Below are positions 56,501 through 64,000 of a DNA stretch of 64,000 nucleotides, piece by piece. The notes below the pieces were generated by a model that made no database searches, had not been told where the DNA came from, and saw nothing but the letters and a program-made list of their open reading frames with translations. The first letter of the stretch is position 1. Each line of letters starts with the position of its first letter. Location of the stretch: assembly GCA_009760855.2 (NCBI GenBank), contig WPIO01000005.1:5562001-5626000 (forward strand). Direction: 5' to 3'. The position numbers were made by a program, and so were the translations under genes. This stretch comes from Cristatella mucedo. Lineage: Eukaryota > Bryozoa > Phylactolaemata > Cristatellidae.

Positions 56501-59309
56501 AGGATTTCCGTTTTACACGAGGAATCGGCTTGAACAGCTGTGTGGAAATGAAAAGCCGAGGCTTTAAAGCCCTGTATTAGATATCTAGATGACTCAGTCT
56601 GAAGAGTACCACCAAGGTAACCCAGTGGAATCGGCTACCACTCGTGGCGAAATTCTTTCACGGCACTCAGTCCCAAGATAGACCGTCTCCGGTGGCTCCG
56701 GACTTATAGAAAAAATTAAATTATCGTCATTTAGCTTAACGAAATGAGCTGCCGTTCATAAATGAATCGCAAGGCAGCATTCAGTTTATCAGACGTTGCA
56801 GCTGATTCAAATAGTTTAAGTGAAAAGTACAGATAGGTTTCGTGGGCACAGAAGTGATACCCAATGCCACGGTGGCCCACCCCCAATTCCGTGGACGATG
56901 GATGGTTGCACTTGGGGCATTCATTCCCATTACGATTTAGTTTGAAGTCTAGTCACACTATGCTTGCAGAACCACAATGAGACTACAATGTTCTTGCACT
57001 TACGATGCCAGGTGCATTCTATCTATCGCCAGCAGCTTGCCACTATAATTGGAAGCAGTTAAAACAAAATGCGTTAAACAAGATGCTAGGTACATTCTAT
57101 CTTGCAACAGCAGCTTGCCAGTTTAATTGGAGTAGTTAAACAATGTGTATGAAACACAGTTTTGAGACCTGACCTATAAAAACATAAGCAATAAGCATAT
57201 TGTTACTGAAATCTTACAAGATGTGACTACATTGAAAATGTCTGTCATGCAAACAAACCAACGCATCCAGACTTAAGGAAGGTAGCCAACACTTGTATTT
57301 TTGTGACAGTTTGGCCGGTCAATAAACCCTGCATACATTACGAAAATTACTAAAAGACGTGCGACAGGCTCTACAATATGCAGCATCTAAATCCATATTC
57401 AGCAGCTGGACATTACTGGCCCTCAAGCTATTTTAGACGTCACGCAACGGTCTGATTTTTCGAGCAGAACTAAACCACGGCAGACTGCTAGCAGTCAGCC
57501 GTCTGAGTGGTTATAAACCACTGCAGATTTATTAAGCCTGCTAGCTACAATTTGCTATCCACAGCATAGTTTTTCATACCGGGAGTCTTTAAAGATAATA
57601 ATAATAATAATAATTTTGCATAAGGCTCTAAGAGTACCGAATCTCTTATTTTTAGGAGTGTTAAATCACACTGTAAGTGAAGCGAAAATCAAGAGTCAAT
57701 GACAAGCTTATACAAGAATGGAAAATCCCTAAGACACACACGGAGCTCGCCTTTTAAGATCGAGGCTGTGGGCTCGAGCCCGGCGGCAGACGTGAAGCAC
57801 CTGGATAGACAAAGTTCTCTTATGGTGCTATGTGCTACACAAATGGATTATACACATACATTTTTTATAAGTCACGTAGGACTGATGTCTATGCATCTAA
57901 TTTGGCTTCCTTCTGGCTTGAATGCTTGTTCTGGTTACTATGCACACATAAAGAAAAGAACAATCATCTGTTTTGTACACATTTAAGGCCACTTCAAGAC
58001 GTGTCTAACATAGTATGAAAACTCATAAGGTTTAGGGTTTTCTCTTGGCATACTGGCCACAGAAATCATCGACAACTGTAATGTTAGACTTTCTGGTATA
58101 ACCACACCGGCAATACTGCAATAGTATTAGTAGTTATTAATATCAATTAATTAATATCATATTAATTAATAGTATAACATTAATAACAATAATGAAATTT
58201 GTACAGCACCACGAGAGAGCAAAATCTCTCACAGGAAGCGTGCAACTGCCTTAGCAGGTGTCTGAGCTGAGATACTGAGCAGGCAAAGTGGCATCAGCAA
58301 CGTATGCACTAGCATAACAGTGTGAAAATATGAACCAGAGTGATCTGAATCTACACGAATAATTAATCGATGGGGCATTGCAAGCGATACAGTGACACAT
58401 TAGCACAAGTAGCCAAAGCGTTCCTCAATGATAGAAGACCTTACCAGTCGGGAAAACTTGGCCCAGATAGGAACCCTCAGGGATACGAGGTAGCCAAAAC
58501 AAAAGGTCAATAAAGGTGAGAAAAAAAACTAAAAAATTAAGTCTCCACAAATATCAGCATGGTAACGATTATGAAGTAGTTTGATACTACGAGGTGTATC
58601 TCACTAACATCAGCCTGCCCGAAATGGTGCCCTCGACCTGGAGCACTGGTAAGACCGGCTGCTGCAGCCGGTGGTCGTAAACACTGGCATAGCCAAATCA
58701 AAGGGTATTCAAACATCAATTGCTGTTGCTCAAAACCTCACCACCTACACAAACGTCCAAGCGATCTCGGCTTTTTCGAACCACTATATTAATCCGTACT
58801 AAAAGCACCAGAGTATGTAGTGTTCGGCTGACTGCAATTAGTTCCCACTGTGGCTTGAAGGCAGAAAATCATATTATATGCATAGAAAACAGCTCGAGAT
58901 GCCCTTTCCAGTGACTCCGCCTGTCTGGCTGCTAACTACATGCCGTTGATCCAGTACCTTACTTACCTGCCATTTGCAACCCACCTACATGTTACCACAC
59001 TCGTGGACAGAGATTACACACTATTAAAAAGGTAAACAAATTGACATTCATGCAAGACTTTCACATTCAACAGTGGGAGATGCACCGCGCACAGCAGAGC
59101 GGCCAAAGAAATTATGCTGGCACCGTCAGCCATACATGCCTGTTGACTGGAGCACTTTCGTGGTTTCCCAAAGCAGAAAATATGGGAACGTTGGGAAAAT
59201 ACTTCAGCATCAGATCTTTAACAACTGAGAGCACCTTCAGCTGAGACTTGCGAGTCTGCTTCCACACGTCGTGTGGAGGCAAGTCACCTGTCCAATATAT
59301 TACGTCAAA
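41001..59309 (-). CDS. SMPD1: acid sphingomyelinase-like phosphodiesterase (partial, 3' part of gene)
   Basis: Six exons on the minus strand, 59309-59140, 53449-53339, 48760-48592, 46964-46882, 42928-42736 and 41678-41494, splice in frame into about 303 codons that follow the catalytic and C-terminal domains of SMPD1; a seventh (41138-41001) is doubtful. The enzyme cleaves sphingomyelin to ceramide and phosphocholine in lysosomes or outside the cell, using two zinc ions. Metal and active-site motifs seen: YWTGDLPPHDVW, GNHES, VHIIGHIPPGD and GQFFGHTHND; also SFPPPFIQGN and IAPSITTYTGLN. The exons for the saposin-like domain and the first metal motif (DLHWD in human) were not found up to 64000, so the gene probably continues beyond the window. 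Introns are long and repeat-filled; the first one here is GC-AG. Family assignment is very secure; the 3' terminus is not. Confidence 0.93.
41494..41678 (-). CDS. SMPD1: sphingomyelinase exon f (C-terminal domain)
   Basis: After acceptor CTTCGTTTAG reads RVLDYETYILNVTKANLDD to MRHSMELFSTYY plus AG; donor AG|GTTTGC. It matches the family's LDHETYILNLTQAN region. Confidence 0.92.
42736..42928 (-). CDS. SMPD1: sphingomyelinase exon e (GHTH motif)
   Basis: After acceptor CACAAATTTCAG reads (R)YENVVVGQFFGHTHNDQF, then YIAPSITTYTGLNGGYRIY to SYEASTW; donor TGG|GTAAGA. Both His of GHTH are zinc ligands in the family. Confidence 0.95.
43120..43195. repeat. short repeats of a GGACATTTCCCCC motif
   Basis: GGGACATTTCTCCCCC, TGGACGTTTCCCCC and AGGACATTTCCCCC follow each other at about 43139-43190. 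Intronic. Confidence 0.65.
43250..43860 (-). mobile_element. LINE family B piece (minus) in sphingomyelinase intron
   Basis: On the minus strand it keeps VSPVKELGWLPVDQRIQSEV and LTLTHKACNGLASKYLIELL, matching the family B copy at 61670-62650. Frames break repeatedly. Confidence 0.8.
43870..45890 (-). other. sphingomyelinase intron sequence, nothing further seen
   Basis: Part of the intron between exons d and e; no repeat family or coding segment recognised. Confidence 0.5.
45990..46042. repeat. perfect 26-bp inverted repeat (hairpin)
   Basis: GCTAGATATGAAGGAGCCGA (45990 onward) is mirrored exactly by TCGGCTCCTTCATATCTAGC (ending 46042); only one base lies between the 26-bp arms. Confidence 0.97.
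46306..46475 (-). mobile_element. tRNA-derived SINE, family A (minus), nested in LINE B
   Basis: Reverse complement shows GCCGTGATGGCACACTAG, the CCTCGGTCCCGAAG stem and a tail near 46306. Confidence 0.85.
46882..46964 (-). CDS. SMPD1: sphingomyelinase exon d (GHIPPG motif)
   Basis: After acceptor TTGCTGCTGCAG reads VHIIGHIPPGDPDCYSVWSR then NYHKVVN plus AG; donor AG|GTATTG. The His of GHIPPG is a zinc ligand in the family. Confidence 0.93.
48069..48445 (-). mobile_element. SINE family A (minus) split by a LINE A 3' tail
   Basis: SINE A parts are 48069-48117 and about 48333-48445 (minus). Between them lies a plus-strand LINE A 3' end: GCATGCTGCCCCTGTGCATG, GTAAAGCGCCTAGAGAGAG, GAGGGCGC and (ATT)n. 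The SINE body resumes at the exact next position (CACCACCGCTTGCAG). Confidence 0.88.
48592..48760 (-). CDS. SMPD1: sphingomyelinase exon c
   Basis: After acceptor TTCTTTTCAG reads GAYYTVLLKAGYRLISVNTN, then YCDRRNWWLLLNATDP to SSEDTGEK; donor AAG|GTGTGC. Confidence 0.93.
49106..49225 (-). mobile_element. SINE family B (minus), 5'-truncated
   Basis: Reverse complement reads GCCCCGATCAAGGTCTGGCC, GGTCGTGGGCTCGAGC, TGTGAAGCGCCTGATTAGAG and ends GAATTATATTC; the A box region is missing. Confidence 0.7.
49546..49630 (+). mobile_element. tRNA-derived SINE remnant, family C
   Basis: ATAGCTCAATCGGTTGTGAG is a good A box; the body GTTGAAATTCTTTTTCGGTA resembles copies at 51090 and 56600. The B box is decayed. 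Confidence 0.5.
50144..50300 (+). mobile_element. tRNA-derived SINE, family A-like variant
   Basis: GGGTCTTAGCCTAGGGGTGA, B-box GTGGGTTCGAGTCC, TGATAGCTGTGGTGATAGCC and AAGGCTCTTCTG parallel SINE A with a different head. Confidence 0.7.
50338..50655 (+). mobile_element. SINE family A split by a nested SINE B
   Basis: SINE A head at 50338-50374 ends ...GCTCTTCAC; the body resumes at 50520 with AACTTCGGTCCCGAGG and ends with the AGCTAGTAT tail near 50655. The inserted SINE B is 50375-50514. Confidence 0.9.
50375..50514 (+). mobile_element. SINE family B inserted in SINE A, with 5-bp target-site duplication
   Basis: Complete: GCCGAGCTGGTTTGGTCTAG (A box), GTCGTGGGCTCGAGCCCC (B box), tail GAAGCGCCTGAATAGAGATT...GGGGTGC, end AATGAATTATA. 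TTCAC flanks it at 50370-50374 and 50515-50519. Confidence 0.92.
51090..51190 (+). mobile_element. tRNA-derived SINE, family C
   Basis: AGCAGAGCAATGGACTGATA...GGGATCGATCCCAGCTCG, where GGATCGATCCC serves as B-box-like and hairpin, then GGTGAAATTCTTTTTCGGGA, shared with 49600 and 56640. Confidence 0.6.
52110..52860. other. GC-rich stretch of unknown nature in sphingomyelinase intron
   Basis: About 750 bp much richer in G+C than its surroundings, with CpG-containing strings such as GGACGGCTGC, CTCGCCGAG and GCGAGCGGCGGCG. Open frames on both strands are short and unlike any family I know. It could be a solo LTR, another element or a promoter/CpG-rich region; I found no TG...CA ends with matching target duplications. 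Confidence 0.45.
53339..53449 (-). CDS. SMPD1: sphingomyelinase exon b
   Basis: After acceptor TCTGCTTGTTGCAG reads (S)FPPPFIQGNDSVAWLYQAL to NTTGPTIKK; donor AAAAA|GTAAGT. A LINE A 3' end stops about 31 nt upstream of the acceptor. Confidence 0.93.
53481..55010 (-). mobile_element. LINE family A, most complete copy
   Basis: On the minus strand from about 55000: ADMGRASLLVLLDLSATFDT and IDHKVLLERL (catalytic Asp region), YGVPQGSVLGLVLF, HFYADDTQLYLCFDPSQP with an intact Y-A-D-D active site, RTWMAANFLKLNDEK, ARNLGVIFQSDLSL-like, SPLDFCNSLLTGLPACAIRR, LADLHWLPVKQRIDFKVLSL, and a 3' UTR ending in GCGCTTTATTAAGTGCA and (ATT)n. Features are of a CR1/L2-like element. 5'-truncated and broken by stops and shifts, so not active. 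Same orientation as the host sphingomyelinase gene. Confidence 0.92.
55165..55520 (+). mobile_element. LINE family B, C-terminal piece (plus)
   Basis: ATACAGAGCAAAGTTCTTAC, CTAGCTGAACTGCTGCACCA, GCAGGTCCTAGACTGTGGAA match 62180-62380. Followed, in opposite orientation, by another family B piece. Confidence 0.75.
55690..56500 (-). mobile_element. LINE family B, degenerate piece (minus)
   Basis: Reverse complement follows family B from RARNLG/LLN-like sequence near 56400 to the 3' end near 55690. Stops throughout. Confidence 0.65.
56600..56700 (+). mobile_element. tRNA-derived SINE remnant, family C
   Basis: GGCGAAATTCTTTCACGGCACTC-type body as at 49600 and 51150; the promoter boxes are poorly kept. 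Confidence 0.4.
57594..57680 (-). mobile_element. LINE family A tail-like remnant (minus)
   Basis: (AATA/ATAATA)n followed by GCATAAGGCTCTAAGAGTAC and AATCTCTTATTTTTAGG recalls the reverse complement of the LINE A tail; a similar weak match lies at 58190-58250. Confidence 0.35.
57740..57855 (+). mobile_element. SINE family B, 5'-truncated
   Basis: GAGGCTGTGGGCTCGAGCCC, GTGAAGCACCTGGATAGACA, TTCTCTTATGGTGCTATG, ending AAATGGATTATAC. Confidence 0.65.
59140..59309 (-). CDS. SMPD1: sphingomyelinase exon a (metal-binding D and NHE motifs)
   Basis: After acceptor TTGTTTTTTAG reads FDVIYWTGDLPPHDVWKQT, then FPNVPIFSALGNHESAPVN plus AG. The donor is AG|GCATGT, a GC donor: the only choice that restores the frame (AG+T, Ser) to the next exon. 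Confidence 0.93.
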
Positions 59310-59516
59310 CTAAAAAACAAAGAATTGCGTAAAGCAAAACTTTACCGAAATGGGTTAACAAATCCACATGCTATGGCTTAGTTGCAGCCATGTCGTTTTG
59401 AACGGTGCCCACATACTAATCTTTTAGCTAAGCCTTTTCCCTTTAATTCACCAACCAAGAGCTGCAACTAACCACACCATTACTAATCTAACCCAAGTCT
59501 GAGACCATCGTAGATA

Positions 59517-59683
59517 TGAGCCTCGATGGTTCACTAGGTAAGGTGGTTGCTTTTCACGACCTCGGCCCGAGGTCGTGGGTTCGAATCCTGTGGTGGGCGA
59601 TCATCTATCGCCGCTGCAAGCGGTGGCGATAGCCATAAAGGCTCTTCTGACGTTATACAGAAGAGGCCGTTGAATCAGCTAGC
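59517..59683 (+). mobile_element. tRNA-derived SINE, family A
   Basis: TGAGCCTCGATGGTTCACTA, stem CCTCGGCCCGAGG, B-box GGTTCGAATCC, AATCAGCTAG tail. Lies just upstream of sphingomyelinase exon a. Confidence 0.87.
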
Positions 59684-60045
59684 AAATGAAATGCAATAGT
59701 ATTTTCTGTAGGTGACTACATAAACTGTATAGTATCTGCCCACCACTTCTTGAACCTTGCTATCCCTGAAGTTGCAATTGGCAAGCTCAAGGCACGACCA
59801 CAAGTCTTTTAGTCCTACCCTGAAACTCCTAGCAGCTAGCAATATGAATACCTAGCTTTTAAGTGTAACTAATCTTAATCTCAATCACGCGAGTTACGTC
59901 AATAAAACACATCTTTAACAACAGTTTTTTCAGAAGCAGTTTGTAGCTTGAAACGTACAGTTTAGATAAAGCTCGTTAGCAAACATATGTGCACAGCAGT
60001 ACAACTCAGTGACATGACAATAAGCAACAAGAAAATAGCGCCACG

Positions 60046-60609
60046 TTGCAATTAGAGCCAACATTTGCTGGAGCACAGCAACTAGTAATAGACAGCAACA
60101 GGCAGCATCGGAAAAAAGTGCGGGCACTGTATGAGCTGCTACCAATGGTCGACTACTGTAAGCTCTTAACAAAGCTCGGGCAGAAGGCTGCAGCAGCACC
60201 GATAGAAGAGCTGTCTAAAATGCAGGGAAGCGTCGTCGACCCACCGAGAGTGGCCAACCGTGACGGTGGCGCCGGTGAAGGCAACCTCCTTGCATGCCGA
60301 GACGGCTTCGCATGCAGAAACTGAGCCAATTACGCTTTGAGCAGTCAGCGCGCACGAGCAGGCAATTGGCTAAAGCTCGAATGAGAGTCTAGGCGACAGC
60401 ATTTCCACATGTGCTGGTCCAAAGTGTGGTCTGCAGAACGTCAGCTAGAGCTGGAGGGCCAGAGGCAAGAAAGAAGTACCTCAGCAGGGGCCGAGTCAAT
60501 CAGGTGCCGAGTCCAAGCAGGCGATCAGCGGCAGGACGACTTAGCCGCCAATGCGCTGCGCCGGGCACTCTGGGACTTGAGAGTTAATGACAGTATCACA
60601 TTTTCATAG
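60046..60609 (+). other. unexplained GC-rich segment with two open frames
   Basis: 60046-60324 (92 codons) and 60409-60609 (66 codons) are open on the plus strand; the second is rich in Arg, Glu, Gln and Ala (SAERQLELEGQRQERSTSAG, DDLAANALRRALWDLR). Neither resembles a family I know, and the minus strand here does not match sphingomyelinase. No firm gene call. Confidence 0.25.
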
Positions 60610-60960
60610 CATCCTAAGAGAATTAAATCTTTCCACACATTTAACAGATGCAAAAAAGGCACCGTGTCAGCTGATTAGTGATACTGCACAATTTCAACAA
60701 GCAAGAGCTCACAAGGACCAGTTAATACGGACGGTGCAATTGCTTTGAGGAACAGGTGGTCTTTTTTAGATGCTGTAAAGCCAGCAGAGATAGTGAGGTC
60801 CGTCGGTAGTGAGTTCCTGCTAGGCTGTCGGAGCATAGGAACTAAAGGCAAGGTCTTCAAAGGGTTTAAGTCTTTAGGAAGAAATAAGCTCCAGTTTATG
60901 GAAGACATCCTATATTTAGAGCTTAACTGCCTATCTGACCTCTTTGATAGCCTCTGAACC
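60605..60960 (-). mobile_element. LINE family A-related, degenerate (minus)
   Basis: Reverse complement has FLPKDLNPLKTLPLVPMLRQ and SRNSLPTDLTI, which line up with the LINE A end region LRSFGDRAFSSCAPKAWNS. Diverged more than other copies. Confidence 0.55.
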
Positions 60961-61069
60961 GAAATCTATGCATCTTTATGACTATTCAACAGATGACCAT
61001 GTCAGCTCTCAAGTCTTTGGCAGCCTAATTTTAGTTTAGAAACGTTGCTAATAATCGGCAAATGCTACT

Positions 61070-61420
61070 ACAGCCAAATCAATCATGCATTTGTGTAATC
61101 ATATCTTGACTGCTGTAACTAACTCCTGGCAGTCTGCATATCTGCACAAGGGGGCACTCACAGACAGTGCATTTCGGCTGCTAAGAACTCTGTCGTCAAC
61201 GTCACTGCTGTCATATTACACCACTTCTCTATAATAAGCACCGGCTCCCCGTCGAGCAGAGCATCGACTTCAAGGTGGCTGTCACTAGCTCTGGCTCTAG
61301 TCATTTGCTTGCTCCGACTTGCTCCTCCCCACTTGAACAACTTGTTCTTCGGGTACCATCTTGTAGCACTTGCTCATACTACTTGGGTCGTTTAGCTGTG
61401 CCTCTAAGCAAACACTGCAG
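61070..61420 (+). mobile_element. LINE family A-related, degenerate (plus)
   Basis: TCTTGACTGCTGTAACTAAC (SRLDxCN), CACCGGCTCCCCGTCGAGCA (HRLPVEQ) and CATCGACTTCAAGGTGGCTG (IDFKVA) follow LINE A order. Confidence 0.6.
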
Positions 61421-61669
61421 CTTTGGGTGACATGCCTTCAGTTCACATCACTTTCATAAGCCTGAAAGTCGCTGGCGGTTGTTATTACGGCATCCACTGA
61501 CGTGCCGACAGCTGCCTATTCCAAACAGAATACACGTCGTCCACTAAACTTGCCCTTTATTATTTAAAGCACTGACACAAGAATCCCATATGAAATCTTA
61601 GCTTTACTGCAGCTGTCTCCATACCACAGCATCCCACACTTGGCATGTGTCCACTAAGAAAAAGGCAAG

Positions 61670-62650
61670 CAGGTAATAATAATTATAATGCTTGGCTTGC
61701 CGACATTCGATCCTGGATGTCGGAAAACTTCTTGAAACTAAATGACGATAAAACCAAACTGCTGCTCATAGGACAATCTAAGCATGTGGCTGGATTAAAA
61801 GGCTTGGCTCTTCTAATAGGTGATGCTGTTGTGCAACCATCCCCACGTGCTCGAAATTTAGGTGTTGTTTTCGACAGCCTCCTAAATGTTAAAAGCTTCA
61901 TTCAGAAGATTGCTTCTACAGCTAGCCATCATGCCCGATCTCTACCCAAGATTAGGAGCTGTCTTCCACAGTGGCTGGCCAAAAATTTAACTAGCTCCTT
62001 AGTTCTGTCTCGGCTTGATTATTGTAATTCCCTTTTGGCTGGGCTACCAAAGAAAGCAACTAGGCCACTGCAGCTAGCTGTGAATATAGCTGCAAGGCTA
62101 GTCTTCAAGTCCCAGCGGTTTGAGCACGTGTCTCCTTTGCTAAAAGAGCTAGGATAGATGCCGGTTGATCAACGGATACAGAGCAAAGTTCTTATTCTGA
62201 CTCACAAGCCTGCCACGACTTGGCTCCTCCATACCTAGCTGAACTACTGCACCAGTTGCAGCCTCTTCGTGCCCTCAGGTCCTGTACGGACAATAAATTC
62301 GCTGTTCCACTCCTCCCCTTAAAGACCGTAGGTGCTTTGGCTCTGCAGGTCCTAGACTGTGGAACTCGTTTCCACAATTCTTACACAATAACAACTACTC
62401 TCCTGCTGCCGACTATGGAGCATCTTTTCCAGCCGTCCTGAGCTGCAACTTCCATGCTACTCACTACCTCAACTGCACTCCTGGCTCTGCTATGCTTCCC
62501 ACTTTCTCTTTGTTGCGAGAGATGAAGTCTGTTGGCTACCCAATGCGTACCGAGAGCCGCTTAGGCTGTGAGTGCACTATACAAAACTCTCCTGCAACCC
62601 CACAGTCCGTGTGGCTCTGTGAAGTTACAGATGGAGATACATTACATTAC
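61670..62650 (+). mobile_element. LINE family B, best-preserved C-terminal copy
   Basis: An open frame to 62157 encodes IRSWMSENFLKLNDDKTKLL, RARNLGVVFDSLLNVKSFIQ, VLSRLDYCNSLLAGLPKKAT and FEHVSPLLKELG; after one stop the match goes on with PVDQRIQSKVLILTHK and TVGALALQVLDCGTRFHNS to a 3' end GTGAAGTTACAGATGGAGATACA near 62640. C-terminal part of a non-LTR polymerase; the catalytic core is missing. Confidence 0.9.
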
Positions 62651-62659
62651 CATTGAACA

Positions 62660-63840
62660 GTGATTGGCCAGCCTGCTTTGCAAATACAAATTTTTTTCTA
62701 CGTCAGTGACAGCCATGGCCATGACAACACACTCCCTATTTCCTGTCCCCTGGGTATCATGTCGAACTGAATTATTGTGCAGCTAAAGATAAATCCGGGG
62801 TTGGCCAGTTTAGCGACATTTAAATTTGCTTTCCTGTACAACGTTGTGGCACACTGCAGGTGCAGATTAAGCAGCTAAATGATGCGTGGAGTCTAGAAAG
62901 AGGCGCTCCACACTTCAGCACGGCAGAAAGCATTAATCAAGGTAGGATCTGCTGGGACTTTGGAGGTAACATTAGATCCAAATCAACTCTGCAAAAAACA
63001 GGCTCTATCAGTGCCACACAGTCACTGCAACAGGCTAAGTCAAATGCAGATGAGAGGGCAAGTAGCTCGAGACTATAACAACATCCAATACTCAGCCATC
63101 AATATCACTAAGAACATCCAGTAGAAAGTTACCGGAAGAACTATGAACAAATCTAGATTATATAATGGGTCAGGAAGAGTATAATATTTGAGTTTCATAA
63201 GGTAAGTCGGCTGCTCCGCGCCCATCGGCACTACGATCTTCGACAAAAGCAGTAGGGGACAGACAGCATGGCAGCCAGACTACATTTTATAACCGAGATC
63301 GGCTTGCATGCGATCGGCCTGATGTTAGCAGGTATGGATGCTTACAGGAAACCAGCATTTTCAAACCACCCATTGATGCAAAACAAATGAGCAAACCACA
63401 TTCGTGAGATACGACAAAACATTTGTGAAACACTTTTTGGAAAGCTGTTCAAACAATGACTAACATTCTGTGAGGTTCATCGAGCGATATAGCCACTACC
63501 AACAATTTACATGGTGGTTTGTCTAACCAGGCAGCAAGACAAGCATGCTGCTACTGCACTAAGCTTGTACACTGAACATAGCTTGCAGAACATTCCAATT
63601 AAAATCTGACAAGAAACACTACAGCCTAGCACACACGTCCCCAAAATCACCTTTCGGAGAAAGATACGTGCTTGCACCCTTCACTTAGGTTACACAGCTT
63701 CTACACAAGTCTTAGGGAATGTAAAAAGGATTAGGCCAATCTAAGGATTTAGCCAAGGTATAGGCAGAGAATCTTGTGGTGACTACTGCATGCATGAGAC
63801 TGCCAGTAATTGAGATCGGCAAATTTACCAAAAGAAGTAA
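62660..63840. other. no gene recognised
   Basis: Searched for the missing sphingomyelinase exons (DLHWD, Cys-rich and saposin-like segments) on the minus strand without success. One plus-strand open frame (62860-63078) is unlike known families. Confidence 0.4.
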
Positions 63841-63849
63841 ATAGTAATA

Positions 63850-64000
63850 ATAATTATAAGACAATTGTATCTCACTCTCTGAGGACTAAATCTGCCTCTA
63901 GGCACTTTGGAAATGCTGCAATGGAATCATGTTAAACGTTGTTCGTGTTAGTATGCACAGTGCCAAAAGATAAGCAGACAAAGGGCAGTTTACATGGATC
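63850..64000 (-). mobile_element. LINE family A 3' end (minus), runs off the window
   Basis: TAATAATAATTATAAGACAA then CTCTGAGGACTAAATCTGCC, TCTAGGCACTTTGGAAATGC is the reverse complement of the LINE A tail. Confidence 0.65.

Noticed and set aside
58537-58719. Minus-strand frame with RPPAAAAGLTSAPGRG as a possible missing sphingomyelinase exon
   Set aside because: It lies downstream of exon a on the gene's strand, so it is in the wrong order, and it lacks the expected Cys-rich and WG motifs.

Overview
The window is animal nuclear DNA. Its three conserved genes (RBM25, a cytoplasmic poly(A)-binding protein and an acid sphingomyelinase) are split by spliceosomal introns, read as ordinary metazoan orthologues, and sit in a dense field of tRNA-derived SINEs, 3' pieces of two non-LTR (LINE) families and microsatellites. 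PABP introns are mostly 80-500 bp while other introns reach several kb. I judge it a non-vertebrate metazoan; I cannot name the species from sequence alone.

Layout. 1-4,650: RBM25 on the minus strand, two coding exons (3358-4649 and 819-1761). 4,650-11,079: no further gene; SINEs, a small minisatellite and what may be a shared divergent promoter near 10.5-10.9 kb. 11,080-15,360: complete plus-strand PABPC1-type gene, nine coding exons, 643 codons (four RRMs, linker, MLLE/PABC domain). 15.5-25 kb: LINE fragments plus two broken tandem copies of the PABP gene (about 19.4-22.0 kb and 24.5-25.0 kb); both keep intron sequence, so they arose by DNA duplication, not retroposition. 25.1-27.8 kb: a degenerate tandem array of about 180-bp units, split by a LINE with a target-site duplication. 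28.6-30.5 kb: a decayed LINE. 33,124-36,761: a fourth PABP-related unit, a diverged but open two-exon MLLE domain (36,666 is the second exon), with repeats in its 3.3-kb intron. 37-39 kb: more LINE/SINE debris. About 41,000-59,309: an acid sphingomyelinase gene on the minus strand, six well-supported exons and a doubtful last exon; its N-terminal exons were not found and probably lie beyond the window. 59.3-64 kb: SINE and LINE pieces, presumably in or upstream of that gene.

How things connect. RBM25 (splicing and poly(A)-site regulation) and PABP (poly(A) tail binding, translation, mRNA stability) are head to head. The PABP locus has spread into a same-strand cluster: one live gene, two dead copies and one diverged MLLE-only unit. 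The most unusual structure is inside the live gene: intron 2 holds an inverted copy of about 245 bp of exon 8, so the pre-mRNA can in principle form a long hairpin that loops out exons 3-7. Diagnostic bases in this inverted copy match the downstream pseudogene better than the host exon. The repeat landscape is also informative: one SINE family shares its 3' tail with the commonest LINE family, and several insertions are nested with readable target-site duplications.
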